From Ornithinimicrobium murale (GTDB lineage Bacteria > Actinomycetota > Actinomycetes > Actinomycetales > Dermatophilaceae), in the NCBI RefSeq assembly GCF_003352835.1, contig NZ_QLVD01000005.1, positions 30,583 through 94,582 on the forward strand: a stretch of DNA of 64,000 nt, given 5' to 3'. Under the pieces are notes generated by a model. The model did not search any database. It worked only from the letters and a program-made list of their open reading frames with translations, and was not told the DNA's origin. Shown piece by piece: positions 56,964 to 64,000 of this stretch. Numbering within the stretch: position 1 is the first letter of the stretch; the number at the start of each line of letters is the position of its first letter. The position numbers and the translations under genes are program-made.

Positions 56964-57095
56964 CGTGAGCCAGCGGGAGGTCGCGATGAGTGAAGACTAG
57001 GAGGTGACCACCCGAGACTGGCGCGTAGCGTGAGTTGGTACCGGTAGTCCAGCGATCTGGTACTGGCGTTCTGGGGAGGTGGTACCGGCTCCGAG

Positions 57096-57311
57096 TTGGT
57101 GCTCGGGGCGTGTTCGTGGCGGAGTCTGCGCATGTCGATCTGGCCGGCTGGCGAGCTCGACGCCCGGGTCCGGCCCTCGGGGCCAGGCGAGGTCCGGGCG
57201 ATCGGAGGAGCGCTCAACCATCTCGCGACACGGATCGGCGAACTACTGGCTGCGGAGCGTGAATCGGTGGCCGACCTGTCCCATCGACTGCGCACCCCGT
57301 TGACCGCAACG
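57096..57311 (+). pseudogene. Histidine kinase remnant (HAMP end and phospho-acceptor helix)
   Basis: The frame carries AGELDARVRPSGPGEVRAIGGALNHLATRIGELLAAERESVADLSHRLRTPLTA, the HAMP exit and DHp helix of a sensor kinase with the phospho-acceptor His in LSHRLRTPL. The sensor part before it and the ATPase domain after it are absent: sequence changes within 10 codons of LRTPLTA to unrelated residues and then into the ABC remnant. A 5'- and 3'-truncated relic. Confidence 0.75.
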
Positions 57312-57331
57312 GTGGCCGAGGAGAGCCTCGG

Positions 57332-58454
57332 CAACGCGCCCCTGGTCAGGCCTACCAACGCCAGCACAGCGAAATCGCCCGCTTCCACCACCACGGCGAG
57401 CACCGGATGGCCGCAAAGCTGACCGGGGCACGACTCAACGCGGCGTTCGGGCCGCTGGTGGACGCCGTGGAGCTGGTCGGAGTCCTGGTCGTTGTCGGTC
57501 TGGGCACCTGGCAGATGGCCCAGGGCCGACTCACCCTCGGCGGCCTGTTGGCCTTCGTCGCGTATCTGTCGCAGGTCTACGGTCCGGTGCGCTCGCTGTC
57601 GCGGTTGACCAACACCATCTACTCCGCATCGGCCGGAGCGGAAAGGATCAGCGAACTGCTCACCAGCACGACCTCGGTCCCGGAGCACGCCGACGCGACG
57701 GATCTCGGTCGGGCACACGGAGTGGTGCAGCTGGACCACGTGAGCTTCACCTACCCCGACGCCACCGGTCCCACCCTGCACGACGTCTGTCTCACCGCCA
57801 GTCCAGGCGAGGTGCTCGCCCTGGTCGGTCCCAGCGGGGCCGGGAAGTCGACCGTGGCCAGGCTGATCCTGCGGATGTACGACCCCGACGCCGGAGCCGT
57901 CCGCCTCGACGGCCACGACGTGCGAGCCCTGAGGCTCGGCGCGCTTCGCGGCAACATCGCCCTGCTGCTGCAGGAGACCCTGATCTTCCACGGCACCGTC
58001 GGCGAGAACATCGCCTACGGCCGCAACGGAGCCAGCCCCGAGGAGTTGCGACGGGCGACACGGCTGGCCGACGTGGACGGGTTCGCGCAACGTCTGGCTG
58101 ACGGCTACGACACAGTGATCGGCGAACGGGGGCGCTTGGTGGGCACGTTCTCGTTGTTGATGCCACCGTGCGGGGGCTCTCCGGCGGACAGCGCCAGCGG
58201 ATCGCGATCGCCCGGGCCCTGGTGTGAGACGCCCCGGTGCTCATCCTGGACGAGCCGGCGACCGGACTCGACGAAGAGACACGGCCCGCGTCGCCGAGCC
58301 GCTGCGCCGGCTCATGACGGGCCGTACGACGATCGTCATCGCACACGACCCCCGCACCATCGCGATGGCCGACCAAGTGCTCACGCTGAACGGCGACTGC
58401 CTCGCCGACAGGCCCGACACCCACGTCGCGAACAAGGATTCGGTGCCCACATGA
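57332..58454 (+). pseudogene. ABC transporter (fused membrane/ATPase) remnant, two frameshifts and a stop
   Basis: Only the last membrane part remains (RMAAKLTGARLNAAFGPLVDAVELVGVLVVVGLGTW, LLAFVAYLSQVYGPVRSLS), then a nucleotide-binding domain with Walker A GPSGAGKSTVARL. After GERGRLV the frame shifts; the signature LSGGQRQRIAIARALV (from 58177) lies in another frame, is followed by an in-frame TGA (58225-58227), then Walker B VLILDEPATGLDE. A second shift near 58280 leads to RRLMTGRTTIVIAHDPRTIAMAD. Both shifts and the stop make it inactive. Confidence 0.85.
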
Positions 58455-59127
58455 GCGTGACCCTGCAACGGTCCCAACCACACCAGCTCCTCGCGGGCCA
58501 GGAGGTCGCGCCCGGCTACCTGGTCGTGGAGCACCTCAGCCGCGGCAACGAGCTGGACGTCTACGCCGCATGGAGCCAGGAACGCGACGCTCCTGCATCG
58601 TCAAGCTGCTACGACCCGACCGGCTCCACAAGACCCAGAGTCGAGACCGCCTGATCCGTGAAGGGACACTGCTCACCCAGCTGTGCCACCCGCACCTGGA
58701 CCTCAAGCCCTCCAACATCGTGGCCCAGGCAGGCAAGGCGACACTGCTCGACCTCAGCCTCGCCCAGGCACCCGGACCCTGTCCCGCGGGGATGGGGACC
58801 ACAGAGTACATGGCACCCGAACAGGTGGCCGGCGACCGGGTCGACACCCCGACAGACGTGTGGGGCCTAGCCGGAGTGCTCTACCGGGCCGCAACCGGCC
58901 GCCGCCCCTTCCCCGCATCCGAGCACGGCCGGTGGACGACCGGATAGACCCAGAACCATTACACCGCCCCGGACAGCACCCGGTGCTCAGCGACCTGGTG
59001 GTCGCGGGCTTCGCGCCAGAGCCAGCACACCGGCCCACCCTGACCCGACCTACGCCAGAGACTGCTGACCGCTCTGCCCGAGGGTATGGCCTCACTCCTC
59101 GGGGTCGGTTGACAACAGGGAACCCTT
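58451..59127 (+). pseudogene. Ser/Thr protein kinase remnant with deletion and frameshifts
   Basis: An ATG overlapping the end of the ABC remnant (ATGA) opens with GQEVAPGYLVVEHLSRGNELDVYAAWSQERD (glycine loop region), then the frame shifts to CIVKLLRPDRLHKTQSRDRLIREGTLLTQLCHPHLDLKPSNIV. Here the catalytic loop (HLDLKPSN) is joined directly to the alpha-C/beta-4 region (CHPH), so roughly 60 residues are deleted. DLSLAQAPG, GTTEYMAPEQVAGD and the lobe to GRRPFPASEH follow; a third frame continues to RPTPETADRS. The ABC-kinase pairing was probably an intact operon once. Confidence 0.8.
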
Positions 59128-59279
59128 CTGGCTGGTCGACTGCCCAAGTCAGGTCCAAGCACTGGGCGACGGCCACGTCATCGACGTGCAGCTCGAACCC
59201 GCCGGTCCACGGAACAGCCCGCACCTGGTAACCGGTGCTGATCGCCAAGCACCTCGCGTGCGGTCAGCGGATGGGCCAT
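59108..59279 (-). pseudogene. Possible HicB-like antitoxin remnant
   Basis: On the minus strand TTG 59248 opens AISTGYQVRAVPWTGGFELHVDDVAVAQCLDLTWAVDQ, which resembles the short HicB/DUF1902-type domain in actinobacterial proteins. It is preceded by MAHPLTAREVL in another frame (ATG 59279). No toxin partner is present. Recognition is weak. Confidence 0.3.
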
Positions 59280-59643
59280 GACTCCAGTCTCCCAGTCACG
59301 AACGCGATGCCCTGCACGACCATGGTGCAGCGGGTGATCCGTCCACTGAGCCCACGTGGGACACGCCTCGGCGCGGCGGCGTGCGCAGTCAGGTGCGGTC
59401 ACGACCCCACTCCCTGGTGACGGCACTGAGCCCGACCATCGGCTGATCGTGTGCGTCGCTGTCAGCGCCGAGCGATTTTGAGATTCACCAACGAGTATGA
59501 AACTACGTGAGACAGAGGTTCCCCTCCGCAACGGACTCTGAGACTCCAGCGGCAGAGTCTGAGACGCGAGGACCAGCGGGAGTTCCAGTTGAGGACCTCT
59601 ACGCGCACTTTTAATGATTCAACTAATATTTCAACGCGGGCGG
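59280..59643. other. Non-coding stretch before the peptide operon
   Basis: No gene is supported. TTCACCAACGAGTA at 59484-59497 equals part of the 3' end of the IS3-family transposase at 62.4 kb (minus strand) and its frame ends FTNEYETT and a stop. It may be a scrap of another IS3 copy. The end of the stretch (59605-59640) is AT-rich, unlike the surroundings. Confidence 0.4.
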
Positions 59644-59672
59644 TTGACACATCGACACGTCCCCGCTACCCT
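59644..59672 (+). promoter_or_regulatory. Strong sigma-A-type promoter of the peptide operon
   Basis: TTGACA (59644-59649) and TACCCT (59667-59672) are separated by 17 bases; transcription would start near 59679, about 50 bases before the peptide ATG. This is the best -35/-10 pair in the window, next to AT-rich DNA. Confidence 0.75.
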
Positions 59673-59731
59673 CGGACGACGCCCGCGAGGGCGACGGTGC
59701 CCTCGGGGATGATTCGGTAAGGGGATCTGCG

Positions 59732-60023
59732 ATGAAGCGGAAACTGGCGTCAGTGTCAATCGCCTCACTCATTGCTGTTACTGGAGGCGTCGCGCTTCCA
59801 GGCGCGGCGCATGCAAGCACCGCATGCGACGGCTATGCAATCACGATCAACGGGAATCCAGGGCGCGGAGCCCCCATCGAGAGCGACCGGCCACACTCAC
59901 CGTACCGGAAATCATTACGTCCGATACATCTACAGCAATGGAGTCTGGGAGTGGTGGGCCGATAACAACGGCGGCTCAAACGGGGACACCGTAGACACAT
60001 ACTACGGATCGAGGCAGTGCTGA
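59732..60023 (+). pseudogene. Secreted small peptide gene, interrupted at a C5 run
   Basis: ATG 59732 (AAGGGG upstream) gives a signal peptide (MKRKLASVSIASLIAVTGGV then ALPGAAHA) and STACDGYAITINGNPGRGAP before running to a stop at 59964. The following frame (offset by one base) reads RATGHTHRTGNHYVRYIYSN then GVWEWWADNNGGSNGDTVDT and YYGSRQC to TGA 60021-60023. Removing one C from the five at 59871-59875 joins them to a 96-residue precursor with a 68-residue mature peptide, Trp-, Tyr- and Asn-rich, with two cysteines. Its stop overlaps the lipoprotein start. Possible causes are sequencing error, phase variation by slippage, or decay. I do not recognise the peptide family. Confidence 0.65.
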
Positions 60024-60460
60024 AGGCCCAAAGCCTCGGTTGGCTTATAGGCGGGCAGGTTCTGGTGCTTGGGCTCTTGGGATGTAGTCAGAGTTCGGAA
60101 CCTGCCCGCACAAGCTCCGTCAGTGGGTTGCCGCAGGTGACCGTCGTCGGTACAGCACAGTTTAGCGAAGTGAATGTAGGCGACTGCCTGGCCAACTCTC
60201 AGGTAGTAGAGGACACGGTGAACGTCGCTGACTGCGTTCCAGGTGCCTTCGAGGTGGTCGGTGTTGCCATACTTGACGCAGGGGCAATCCCTGAAGAATC
60301 CCAACCGGATTCGCCTCGGGCGGAAGGCCCCGCATGTGACCCGTTCTTCAGCGAGGTCTCGCCGGACAGAGTGCCGTGGATGGTGCTAGCACCAGAATCA
60401 CCTGGGTCTATCGCAAGTATCCCGGTGCTATGTGCCGCACCAGTGATTTCTGAGCGCTAG
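60017..60460 (+). CDS. Lipoprotein with septum-formation-like domain
   Basis: 147 aa. GTG 60017 overlaps the peptide stop (GTGCTGA). Signal peptide with lipobox LLGCSQSS (cysteine near residue 23), then VVGTAQFSEVNVGDCLANSQVVEDTVNVADCVPGAFEVVGVAILD. That resembles the small cysteine-containing domain (VGDC and PC.PH) of actinobacterial septum-formation / DUF4190-like proteins (PF13845). It is anchored to the outside of the membrane. Its location between an exported peptide and an ABC transporter suggests immunity or a receptor role, an inference. Confidence 0.75.
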   Translation: MLKAQSLGWLIGGQVLVLGLLGCSQSSEPARTSSVSGLPQVTVVGTAQFSEVNVGDCLANSQVVEDTVNVADCVPGAFEVVGVAILDAGAIPEESQPDSPRAEGPACDPFFSEVSPDRVPWMVLAPESPGSIASIPVLCAAPVISER

Positions 60461-60468
60461 GCCAATCG

Positions 60469-61365
60469 TTGGAGGCGCGATTCGATCATGTCACCGTGCG
60501 TCGGCGCGGTCGGACGATCTTGGATGGTGTCACTTTCGATGTGCACACGCGCGCAGTGCATGCCCTGCTAGGGCACAACGGTGCCGGCAAGACGACTCTG
60601 CTGCGGGCGCTCGTTGGTTTGATCGACCTGTCCTCGGGGCATTGTGAGGCCAAGTCCACAGTGGCTGTGGTTTTCACGGGGCGAAGCCTCCCTGGGGACA
60701 TCTCGGTGGCCACTGCGGTGGAGTTCCGTCGTCGGCTCTTGGGAACACCTGTTTCCACGGCGTTCTTGGCAGCCATGGGTGTCGATGAGTTTCTGGACCG
60801 TCGGGTTGGTGATCTGTCTACCGGGATGGCGCAACGAGTGGAGATTGCCCTTGCGCTCTTATCGGGTGCCCAGACCCTGGTCCTGGACGAACCCACGACC
60901 GGACTTGACCCCCAGGGAGTCAGCGACCTGCTAGCCCTGCTGCGCACGATCCATGAGCAAGGGCGCACTATTATCCTGTGCTCACATGACCTGTCCCAGC
61001 TGGAGTTGATCTGTGACACGGTGACCTGTCTTCGAGGGGGAAGGGTGACGGCGCATGGCTCCGTGGAGGAGCTTGCGCTCCGTGTCCCGGGCACGGGGCA
61101 CATCCTGCGTACCGCTGATGACACGGCTGCTCTGGACGTCCTAGAGGGTCATGGAATTGAGGCCACTCGCGAGGTTCGCGGGGTCTTGGTCCCGTCAGGT
61201 GCCGCGCTCAGCTCGGTGGTCTCGCTGTTAGATGACCGGTCAGTCAACGTTCGGGAGGTGCATACCGAGCGAGGCTTGTTCCACCGCATCTACCAGGAGT
61301 TCGCGAGTGCACCAGCACCGGAGACAGGCGGTCAGGACCGGGCGCACGCGGAGGGGAAGGCGTGA
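60469..61365 (+). CDS. ABC transporter ATP-binding protein
   Basis: 298 aa from TTG 60469 (no better start). Walker A GHNGAGKTTLLRALVG, signature LSTGMAQRVEIALALL, Walker B LVLDEPTTGLDPQG, H-loop SHDLSQLELICDTV. The C-terminal domain of about 90 residues (VEELALRVPGTGHIL) is typical of ABC-2-type exporters with a regulatory tail. The stop overlaps the permease start (GTGA), so the two are coupled. Intact, unlike the ABC remnant upstream. Confidence 0.88.
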   Translation: MEARFDHVTVRRRGRTILDGVTFDVHTRAVHALLGHNGAGKTTLLRALVGLIDLSSGHCEAKSTVAVVFTGRSLPGDISVATAVEFRRRLLGTPVSTAFLAAMGVDEFLDRRVGDLSTGMAQRVEIALALLSGAQTLVLDEPTTGLDPQGVSDLLALLRTIHEQGRTIILCSHDLSQLELICDTVTCLRGGRVTAHGSVEELALRVPGTGHILRTADDTAALDVLEGHGIEATREVRGVLVPSGAALSSVVSLLDDRSVNVREVHTERGLFHRIYQEFASAPAPETGGQDRAHAEGKA

Positions 61366-62240
61366 GAGCGACGATCTTCCTTTTGGTGCGGCGTCGCGCA
61401 ACCGTGCTGACCGCAGTCCTAGCCGTCCTTGTCACTGTGAGCCTCATCATGTGGAGGCTCGTCACGAGCTCCTCTGATGTCGAGGCTGCCGTTGATGACG
61501 CACAGAGGCAAGCAGAGCAGACCGGCCAGCAATTCGGCCAGCAACTGCCGGTGGAGAACTTCTTCGTCGATCCCAGGTACATCCTTGCGGAGGGCCTCCC
61601 GATGGATCTAGGGCTCTTGGCTGTTGGTCTCGCCCTCGTAGGCCTGGTCGGTGGTGCCTCAATCGCCGGAAGCGACTGGAGGACGGGAACGGTGAGATTC
61701 CTGCTTCCCAGCTTGACGGCCCGGGCGGCCGGGACCCTACGAACTCTCGGGGCGTGGGCTGTGCTCAGCGTTCTTGGTGCTTTCGTCCTCGTTCTTCTCG
61801 CCGTTGGCGGCCTCTATGCCGTGGCAGCCATCAACGGGCACGTCAGTGGAATCGCGGGACTCACCATCGTCAGCACGGCCCTGCGGGCCGTCTTGGTCGT
61901 GGCCGCATCCAGCGTTGCAGGCGCTTCCCTGGCCATCGCCACACGCCATGAACTCCCTGTGATCATCGCGGTCCTGGCCTATGTGGTTGTTGCCGAGGGT
62001 GTCCTCGAAGCCGCGATGGGCCAGTTCGGCTACACCGCGCCCAGCCAACGCGTTCACGAGTTCATCATGTCCCGTGACATCAGTTCCGAACGAACCCTGC
62101 AATGTGGCGACGTGCCGCTGTGTCCCTTGATCTACGACAGCGGGCCAGGCAACCCCATGGGGTACGTGGTACTCGCTCTAACAGTTGGCGCATGCGTGCT
62201 GGCAGCCCTACTCATCGCCCGCCGACCCATCTGGCGTTAG
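61362..62240 (+). CDS. ABC-2 type permease
   Basis: 292 aa. A first helix near the N-terminus (TVLTAVLAVLVTVSLIMWRL), an external loop of about 70 residues (SSDVEAAVDDAQRQAEQTGQQ), and five further helices (LGLLAVGLALVGLVGGASIAG; LGAWAVLSVLGAFVLVLLAV; GLTIVSTALRAVLVVAASSV; IIAVLAYVVVAEGVLEAAM; VVLALTVGACVLAALLIA). A late external loop carries two cysteines (LQCGDVPLCPL). GTG start overlaps the ATPase stop. Predicted export partner or immunity pump for the peptide operon; substrate not shown. Confidence 0.85.
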   Translation: MRATIFLLVRRRATVLTAVLAVLVTVSLIMWRLVTSSSDVEAAVDDAQRQAEQTGQQFGQQLPVENFFVDPRYILAEGLPMDLGLLAVGLALVGLVGGASIAGSDWRTGTVRFLLPSLTARAAGTLRTLGAWAVLSVLGAFVLVLLAVGGLYAVAAINGHVSGIAGLTIVSTALRAVLVVAASSVAGASLAIATRHELPVIIAVLAYVVVAEGVLEAAMGQFGYTAPSQRVHEFIMSRDISSERTLQCGDVPLCPLIYDSGPGNPMGYVVLALTVGACVLAALLIARRPIWR

Positions 62241-62380
62241 TTGGCCGCGGCATTCCCCGCGACGCGGCATGGTCGACGTGTAGAAACACCGGAGCTGCGC
62301 AAGCTTGTCGAGATGCCGACTTCGTGCGGTTCCACCAATGTGGTCTGAGGGGCTCTGGGCGGACAGCAGCTTTGCTTGCC

Positions 62381-62506
62381 TTATGAGGCGATTGCGTAGG
62401 TTTGGTTGTACTCGTTGGTGAACTCCAACGGACTTTTGTAGCCCAACGCTGAGTGCAGCCTGGTCCGATTATAGAACACCTCGATGTATTCCGCAATAGC
62501 CCGACG
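62381..62506 (-). pseudogene. IS3-family transposase OrfB, C-terminal part (interrupted)
   Basis: Minus-strand frame [41 protein letters not shown] then stop (62381-62383). This is the C-terminal end of an IS3-group DDE transposase ([12 protein letters not shown]). Upstream it is cut by the second IS at 62507. The right end of the IS3 element is not identified; the other end lies outside the window. Confidence 0.88.
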
Positions 62507-63882
62507 AGACTCACCTAAAGTGCTCGCGAAACGGGTCGCGTGCCTCAGATGGGTTTTGCTCGCGAAACGGTGGGGTCTCTTCCGTGGTGGGCTGGCCGGA
62601 TGGGTTCAGGATTGTCGATGGCTACCAGGCACGAGATCACCAAGAAGTATGCCCGCGAGTACGCGTCGGCCTCGAAGCTCCGCAAGGGCGAGTTGCTCGA
62701 TGAGCTGATCGGCGTGACGGGCTGGTCGCGGGCCAACGCACGCCGGCAGATCCGTGCCGCGGCCCAGCGCCGCGGGCCGGCCCGGGCGCAGGTGCGTAAG
62801 CCACGAGGCCGCGGTTACTCCTACGACGCGTTGAGGGTACTGATCGCAGTGTGGACGCTGGTCGGAGAGCCGTGCGGGAAGTACCTGGTCGTGATCATGG
62901 AAGAGAGCCTGGAATCGCTGGCCGCCCATGACGAACTGGGTGAGGTCGCTGACCGCCTCACCGTGCAGGTCCGCGCCGAGCTGGTGTCGATGTCGGCGGC
63001 GACGATCGACCGGTACCTGGCACCGACCAAGACAGCTCGCTACCCCGTGGCCAAGGCAGCGACCCGCCCGTTGAACACGTTGCGCAGCGAGCTGGCCGTG
63101 CGCCAAGCGATGGACGAGATGGAAGCTAGGCCTGGGTTCTTCGAAATCGATCTGGTCGCCCACTGCGGGCACACCCTGGCTGGCGAGCACGCCTGGACCC
63201 TGACCGTGACCGACGTATTCACCGGGTGGACCTCCAACGTGGCCATCAAGAACCGCGCCCACCGACACGTGGTAGCCGCCATCGAGCTGGCCGCCGACAC
63301 CCTGCCCTACCCGATGGCCGGCCTGGACTGCGACAACGGAGGAGAGTTCATCAACCACCAGCTCGTGGCCTGGTGCGCCCAGCGGACGGTCTTCATGACC
63401 CGCTCGCGTCCGCACACCTCCAACGACAACGCCCACGTGGAGCAGAAGAACGGCGACATCGTGCGCAAGAGCGCGTTCCGCTACCGCTACGACACCCCGA
63501 CCGAACTGGACCTTCTCAACGAGCTGTGGGAGCTGGTCAACCTGCGCAAGAACTTCCTGCTGCCCACCAAGAAGGCCACCGGCTGGCGTCAGACCCAGGC
63601 AGGTCGACACGTACGCGTCTACGACGCTCCGCGCACGCCCTACCACCGCGTCCTGGACTCCGGCGCCCTCACCGACGAGCAAGCCGAGGTGCTGACCGCT
63701 GTGCGGGCCGAGCTGAACCCGGCCGAGCTGACCCGGCGCATCAACCACATCCAGAACCAGCTCATAGACTCCGCCAAGGACAAGACCCTCGCCCGACGCA
63801 ACGCCTCCTGACCCGTTTCGCGAGCAAACTCACCTGAGGCACGCGGTCACATCTCGCGAGCACCTTGACATGAGGCACCACG
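62507..63882 (+). mobile_element. Insertion sequence with DDE/rve transposase, inserted into an IS3 element
   Basis: 1,376 bp. TAGCCCGACG is duplicated at both edges (62497-62506 and 63883-63892); removing the element and one copy restores the IS3 frame exactly (NKARRAIAEY). Imperfect 51-bp inverted repeats lie at 62520-62570 and 63813-63863: GTGCTCGCGAAACGGGT on the left versus GTGCTCGCGAGATGTGA on the right, both continuing CGCGTGCCTCAG(A/G)TG and ending GCTCGCGAAACGG. GCTCGCGAAACGG also occurs twice at the left, perhaps several transposase sites. The outermost 12 bases are not clearly matched, so the exact ends could differ by a few bases. Confidence 0.88.
62618..63811 (+). CDS. IS transposase, integrase (rve) catalytic domain
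   Basis: 397 aa from ATG 62618. N-terminal helix-turn-helix region (EITKKYAREYASASKLRKGE, VTGWSRANARRQIRAA), then an rve/DDE core with D in FFEIDLVAHCG, D in GLDCDNGGEFIN and E in NDNAHVEQKNGD. The C-terminal part is KKATGWRQTQAGRHVRVYDAP. I recognise the actinobacterial group with this N-terminus but not its IS family name. Intact; the stop is two bases before the right inverted repeat. Confidence 0.88.
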   Translation: MATRHEITKKYAREYASASKLRKGELLDELIGVTGWSRANARRQIRAAAQRRGPARAQVRKPRGRGYSYDALRVLIAVWTLVGEPCGKYLVVIMEESLESLAAHDELGEVADRLTVQVRAELVSMSAATIDRYLAPTKTARYPVAKAATRPLNTLRSELAVRQAMDEMEARPGFFEIDLVAHCGHTLAGEHAWTLTVTDVFTGWTSNVAIKNRAHRHVVAAIELAADTLPYPMAGLDCDNGGEFINHQLVAWCAQRTVFMTRSRPHTSNDNAHVEQKNGDIVRKSAFRYRYDTPTELDLLNELWELVNLRKNFLLPTKKATGWRQTQAGRHVRVYDAPRTPYHRVLDSGALTDEQAEVLTAVRAELNPAELTRRINHIQNQLIDSAKDKTLARRNAS

Positions 63883-64000
63883 TAGCCCGACGTGCTTTGT
63901 TTCGGGTCGGGAACACGGTACGGTAGACGAGTTCGATCTTGAGCGAGGCGAAGAACGATTCGGCCATTGCATTATCCCAGCACACGCCAGTGTGGCCCAT
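63883..64000 (-). pseudogene. IS3-family transposase OrfB, upstream part (continues past window)
   Basis: Minus-strand frame GHTGVCWDNAMAESFFASLKIELVYRTVFPTRNKARRA, which includes the catalytic E of the DDE triad (NAMAESFFASLK) and joins the fragment at 62381-62506 after removing the inserted IS. The remaining transposase lies beyond the right edge. Confidence 0.88.

Noticed and set aside
59732..60023. Lactococcin 972-like bacteriocin
   Set aside because: Length, secretion signal and an ABC neighbour fit loosely, but characteristic residues are not recognised and the partner genes differ (no DUF1430 protein).
1..64000. tRNA or rRNA genes
   Set aside because: No cloverleaf or rRNA-like sequence was found in the gaps; the gaps are repeats, promoters and terminators.
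56400..64000. Prophage or integrative element
   Set aside because: No integrase, phage structural or conjugation genes; only IS elements, broken genes and the peptide-ABC operon.

Overview
The window is high-GC DNA with many GTG and TTG starts, mycobacterium-like gene order, actinobacterial families (DUF4191, DUF3043, DUF5302, SCO2322, a two-lipoyl-domain E2) and many promoters of the form TANNNT followed 6-7 bases later by a start codon, which implies leaderless mRNAs. This points to an actinobacterium, most likely Micrococcales near Intrasporangiaceae or Ornithinimicrobiaceae. The genus is inference only.

Layout. 0-5 kb: an S-box (SAM-I) riboswitch controlling metB and a MTHFR-like gene (partial at the left edge), then poxB and an NmrA-like reductase. 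5-11 kb: glnA, with divergent RDD and LtaS-like sulfatase genes, then DUF4191 and lipA. 11-21 kb: secreted zinc carboxypeptidase, a GntR(YtrA)/DUF1648 operon with a perfect operator, SDR, an orphan GHKL ATPase, an ABC exporter, lipB and a receptor-type Ser/Thr kinase. 21-30.6 kb: a divergent extra EF-Tu with a possible leader-peptide attenuator, then TIGR01777 epimerase, dlaT/sucB, lpdA, pepA and gcvT. 30.6-40.3 kb: glycerate kinase, D-tartrate dehydratase and LysR; an ECF41 sigma factor with a frameshifted COE partner; a PadR/ABC/FtsX cassette bracketed by 152-bp direct repeats; a repeat-rich gap; cobU. 40-50 kb: SCO2322-like protein, DUF937, DUF3043, M20 dipeptidase, hydroquinone-reductase-type GST, EamA exporter, a duplicated membrane protein, then trpS behind a Trp-Trp leader peptide and attenuator. 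49-56.4 kb: second glycerate kinase, ErpA-like protein, hairpin and tandem repeats, adenosine kinase, aat, and ctaC-ctaD-ctaF.

56.4-64 kb is an accessory region. It holds remnants of a histidine kinase, an ABC transporter and a Ser/Thr kinase, all with frameshifts, stops or deletions. Next comes a small operon with a consensus-like promoter: a frameshifted secreted Trp-rich peptide, a lipoprotein, an ABC ATPase and a permease. The window ends in an IS3-family transposase gene interrupted by a second insertion sequence with 51-bp inverted repeats and a 10-bp target duplication.

How the genes work together. The core matches the M. tuberculosis Rv2199c-Rv2220 neighbourhood: lipoate synthesis (lipA, lipB) serves the 2-oxoacid dehydrogenase and glycine-cleavage proteins (dlaT, lpdA, gcvT), alongside nitrogen assimilation (glnA) and terminal oxidase (ctaCDF) genes. 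Between these conserved blocks sit lineage-specific insertions, and these carry nearly all the repeats and regulatory novelties.
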